Part shown: piece by piece, positions 49,846-51,173 of the stretch
How positions within the stretch are numbered: the stretch's first letter is position 1
How the letters are laid out: each line of letters opens with the position of its first letter
DNA from: Candidatus Altimarinota bacterium
GTDB lineage: Bacteria; Patescibacteriota; Gracilibacteria; BD1-5; UBA2023
NCBI GenBank assembly: GCA_028689065.1
Contig: JAQTWX010000006.1
Coordinates: 1-51,173 of the forward strand
Length of the DNA stretch: 51,173 nt
Direction of reading: 5' to 3'
Notes under the pieces: generated by a model
Seen by the model: only the letters and a program-made list of their open reading frames with translations
What the model was told of the DNA's origin: nothing
Database searches by the model: none
Position numbers and translations under genes: made by a program

Positions 49846-50049
49846 TTACGCTCGTGCTTTTTCATTGATGTCACGGTACACCTGACGAATGATCGCTTTC
49901 TCACGAATTTTTCGTGAAGAGAGAGCTCGTGTTGCATAGCGTCCATTTCGGAGCTTATTTGCTACACGAGTCTGGAAGAACATTTTCTTATATCGAAGAA
50001 TGAGCTTCTCATTTGACTCGGATTCGTTCTTGATAGTGTATACAATCAT
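49846..50049 (-). CDS. rpsU: Ribosomal protein bS21
   Basis: 67 residues: YTIKNESESNEKLILRYKKM, GRYATRALSSRKIREKAI and a basic C-terminus. Start at 50049 chosen because of AGGAG 8 bases upstream, one of few clear Shine-Dalgarno sites here; the open frame extends further upstream but crosses the promoter. bS21 in many bacteria senses or influences anti-SD access. Single gene with its own promoter and terminator. Confidence 0.9.
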   Translation of the reverse strand: MIVYTIKNESESNEKLILRYKKMFFQTRVANKLRNGRYATRALSSRKIREKAIIRQVYRDINEKARA

Positions 50050-50083
50050 GATAGATCTCCTGTATAAATAATAAAGTGCGCCC

Positions 50084-50111
50084 ATTCTATGGAAAAGAGC
50101 TGGTTTGTCAA
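50084..50111 (-). promoter_or_regulatory. rpsU promoter with GC-rich discriminator
   Basis: On the minus strand TTGACA (50106-50111), 16-bp spacer, TAGAAT (50084-50089), then GGGCGCAC. Third ribosomal promoter here with a GC-rich discriminator. Confidence 0.78.
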
Positions 50112-50152
50112 AGAAATATTCATTTTCCTTTTTTGGGAAATTCTTCGAAAAA

Positions 50153-50968
50153 CTATTCTGCATGAATAGTTTTAATAATAGTTTGAACCAATTCGCTTTG
50201 TTCATTATCGGATTCTATAGCAACAGAATTTTTATTATTTAAGAGAAGATATACAGTATGACTTACTGGATCTGTAAATTGTCCATTTTCTCTTCCAGAA
50301 AGTTCATTTATAATTTTATTTGCATAAAAGTATACACGTACATCATTTCCAGAAAGAGAGTCAATTGCTTTTCCAGTGGTAATACCAACAGTATGAGTTG
50401 CTCCGTTTTGTGCACCAAATGCTTGATAATAGCTATTTTTTGGCATACTGAAGCCATAATGATAGTTATTATTGAAATACACAAACCATGTTGGATCATC
50501 TTGACTGATAGGAGCGGAAATCGTACTCGTTTCTACGAGTGATGTTGAATCAGTATTCTGAGCAGGTGTTTCTATAGAATGAGCATCTGTTCTATCTGTC
50601 ATAAATTTTGGTACTGATTCAAGATTTTGAATACCACTATCTACTACATTTTCTGGTTCAATAGATGTTGTCGGTTTTTTTATTTCTGTAATGTCTTCTC
50701 GACATTCTCCGACATAAGCGACATGCACATTTGCTATTTTTTCAGCAGTACAGCTATTTGTATAGGTTTTTCCATCTTTTCAGCAAACAGGGAAATTATC
50801 CGAGGAACAAACAAATGTCTGTTTTCATTCCTCTGTATTTTTTTGAGAAGTATTTTTTCAGGAAAATACAAAAAATAAGGCAATAATAACAAGAACTACA
50901 ATAATGGGCGTAAAAAAATTATTTGAAGAAGGCTTCTTTTTTAGAGGTGTTGATTTTTTATGTTTCAT
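50153..50968 (-). CDS. Membrane-anchored protein with Kazal-like domain
   Basis: 271 residues. Short basic cytoplasmic N-terminus, one TM helix (about 19-36, TPIIVVLVIIALFFVF), then a Kazal/follistatin-like module at 52-89: FVCSSDNFPVCGKDGKTYTN with Cys54, Cys62, Cys73 and Cys89. Four of the usual six Kazal cysteines are present. A Ser/Thr/Glu-rich linker and a C-terminal beta-rich domain (about 155-271, WFVYFNNNYHYGFSMPKNSY) follow. TGA encodes Gly at FSG, EEG and the conserved VCGKDG. Kazal modules inhibit serine proteases; protection of the cell surface from host or prey proteases is plausible but unproven. Confidence 0.82.
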
Positions 50969-51005
50969 AAAAAAATAGTTAGGAATATAATTAGGGGGTA
51001 AGTGT

Positions 51006-51089
51006 ATGGAAAATAAAAAAAATGTAAAGTCTCAAGTATCTTTAATTTGTTTCAAAGAAATTAAAGATATAACAAGAATAACATTCTAA
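51006..51089 (+). CDS. Possible 27-residue peptide gene
   Basis: ATG to TAA behind an AGGGGG Shine-Dalgarno-like site (spacing about 9). The codons run through a strong hairpin (51037-51069), and a terminator follows at 51101. Could be a small peptide or leader; supported only by this layout. Confidence 0.35.
   Translation: MENKKNVKSQVSLICFKEIKDITRITF
51037..51069 (+). repeat. 12-bp inverted repeat
   Basis: ATCTTTAATTT and AAATTAAAGAT, exact arms extended by one T/A pair, with a 9-base loop. It lies inside the possible small ORF. Confidence 0.55.
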
Positions 51090-51100
51090 TATATAAAAAT

Positions 51101-51132
51101 AAAATTCCCCCGTTTTCACGAGGGAATTTTTT
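51101..51132. terminator. Terminator near the right edge
   Basis: AAAATTCCC and GGGAATTTT arms with CG pairs and a TTTT-containing loop, flanked by T and A runs. Bases 51133-51173 show no feature. Confidence 0.7.
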
Positions 51133-51173
51133 ATTTTTCTGGCAGCCCTAATTATAGCAGTGTTGAACTCTTT

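Noticed and set aside
50050-50205. Upstream extension of rpsU
   Set aside because: Contains the promoter and lies before the AGGAG site; bS21 is normally short.
7419-50968. LPXTG-type sorting signals as substrates for the sortase
   Set aside because: The C-termini of the FMN protein, pseudopilin, lysozyme-like and Kazal proteins lack an LPXTG-like motif with a hydrophobic tail.
1-51173. tRNA, rRNA or CRISPR arrays
   Set aside because: No cloverleaf with T-loop motif, no rRNA-like stretch and no regularly spaced repeats were seen by eye; a covariance-model scan would be needed to exclude a tRNA.

Overview
This window comes from a UGA-recoded Patescibacteria (CPR) genome, best matching Candidatus Gracilibacteria or Absconditabacteria, where TGA encodes glycine (translation table 25). 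Every supported gene ends in TAA or TAG. TGA falls in frame exactly where families require glycine: the Walker A loops of two type IV secretion ATPases (15277-15279, 21485-21487), the YGR motif of a staphylococcal-type nuclease, the flavinylation motif of an FMN-binding protein, and the GLAAPQ region of peptide deformylase. Under the standard code about half of the genes look shattered; under table 25 they are intact. The DNA is AT-rich, most start codons have no Shine-Dalgarno sequence, and several enzymes are short CPR-style versions (AlaRS without its C-terminal domain, a MurE-like ligase without domain 1).

Layout. 1-3.3 kb: right end of an integrated element (thermonuclease, large serine recombinase) that has cut comM/yifB just before its Walker A motif. 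3.4-6.2 kb: a secreted lysozyme-like protein and malic enzyme. 6.4-13.4 kb: an extracytosolic flavin electron-transfer cluster, made of ApbE flavin transferase, a secreted protein with three FMN-binding domains, an unusual MsrQ-like/rubredoxin/FNR fusion, a secreted Ig-like protein and an OmpR-type two-component system. Matching 11-bp-spaced direct repeats lie upstream of apbE and of the FMN protein. 13.6-23.3 kb: VirD4-like and VirB4-like ATPases and a VirB2-like membrane protein with three repeated modules, interleaved with radA, rpmE, a SpoIIE-type phosphatase, a gene broken by an in-frame TAA, and an S4 protein. 23.3-37.5 kb: mostly housekeeping genes (trpS, topA, murE-like, PAS protein, lysS, def, ung, ruvC, alaS) and several tiny TGA-rich genes.

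37.6-44.9 kb: a cNMP-binding protein, then a compact ribosomal/RNA polymerase cluster (infA-rpmJ-rpsM-rpsK-rpsD-rpoA-rplQ-rplM-rpsI-rpsL-rpsG-rpmA), rlmH and an unknown gene. 45-51 kb: cell-surface genes, namely a pseudopilin fused to a glycine-rich adhesin-like domain, a sortase with two membrane proteins, rpsU, and a membrane-anchored Kazal-like protein.

The most interesting unit is 6.4-13.4 kb. Electrons from cytosolic NAD(P)H could pass through the FNR and rubredoxin modules to membrane heme and then to covalently bound flavins outside the membrane, with the adjacent sensor/regulator pair controlling the chain. This would be a respiration-like function in a lineage thought to be mainly fermentative. 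No tRNA, rRNA or CRISPR array was recognised, and no gene-free stretch exceeds 300 bases.
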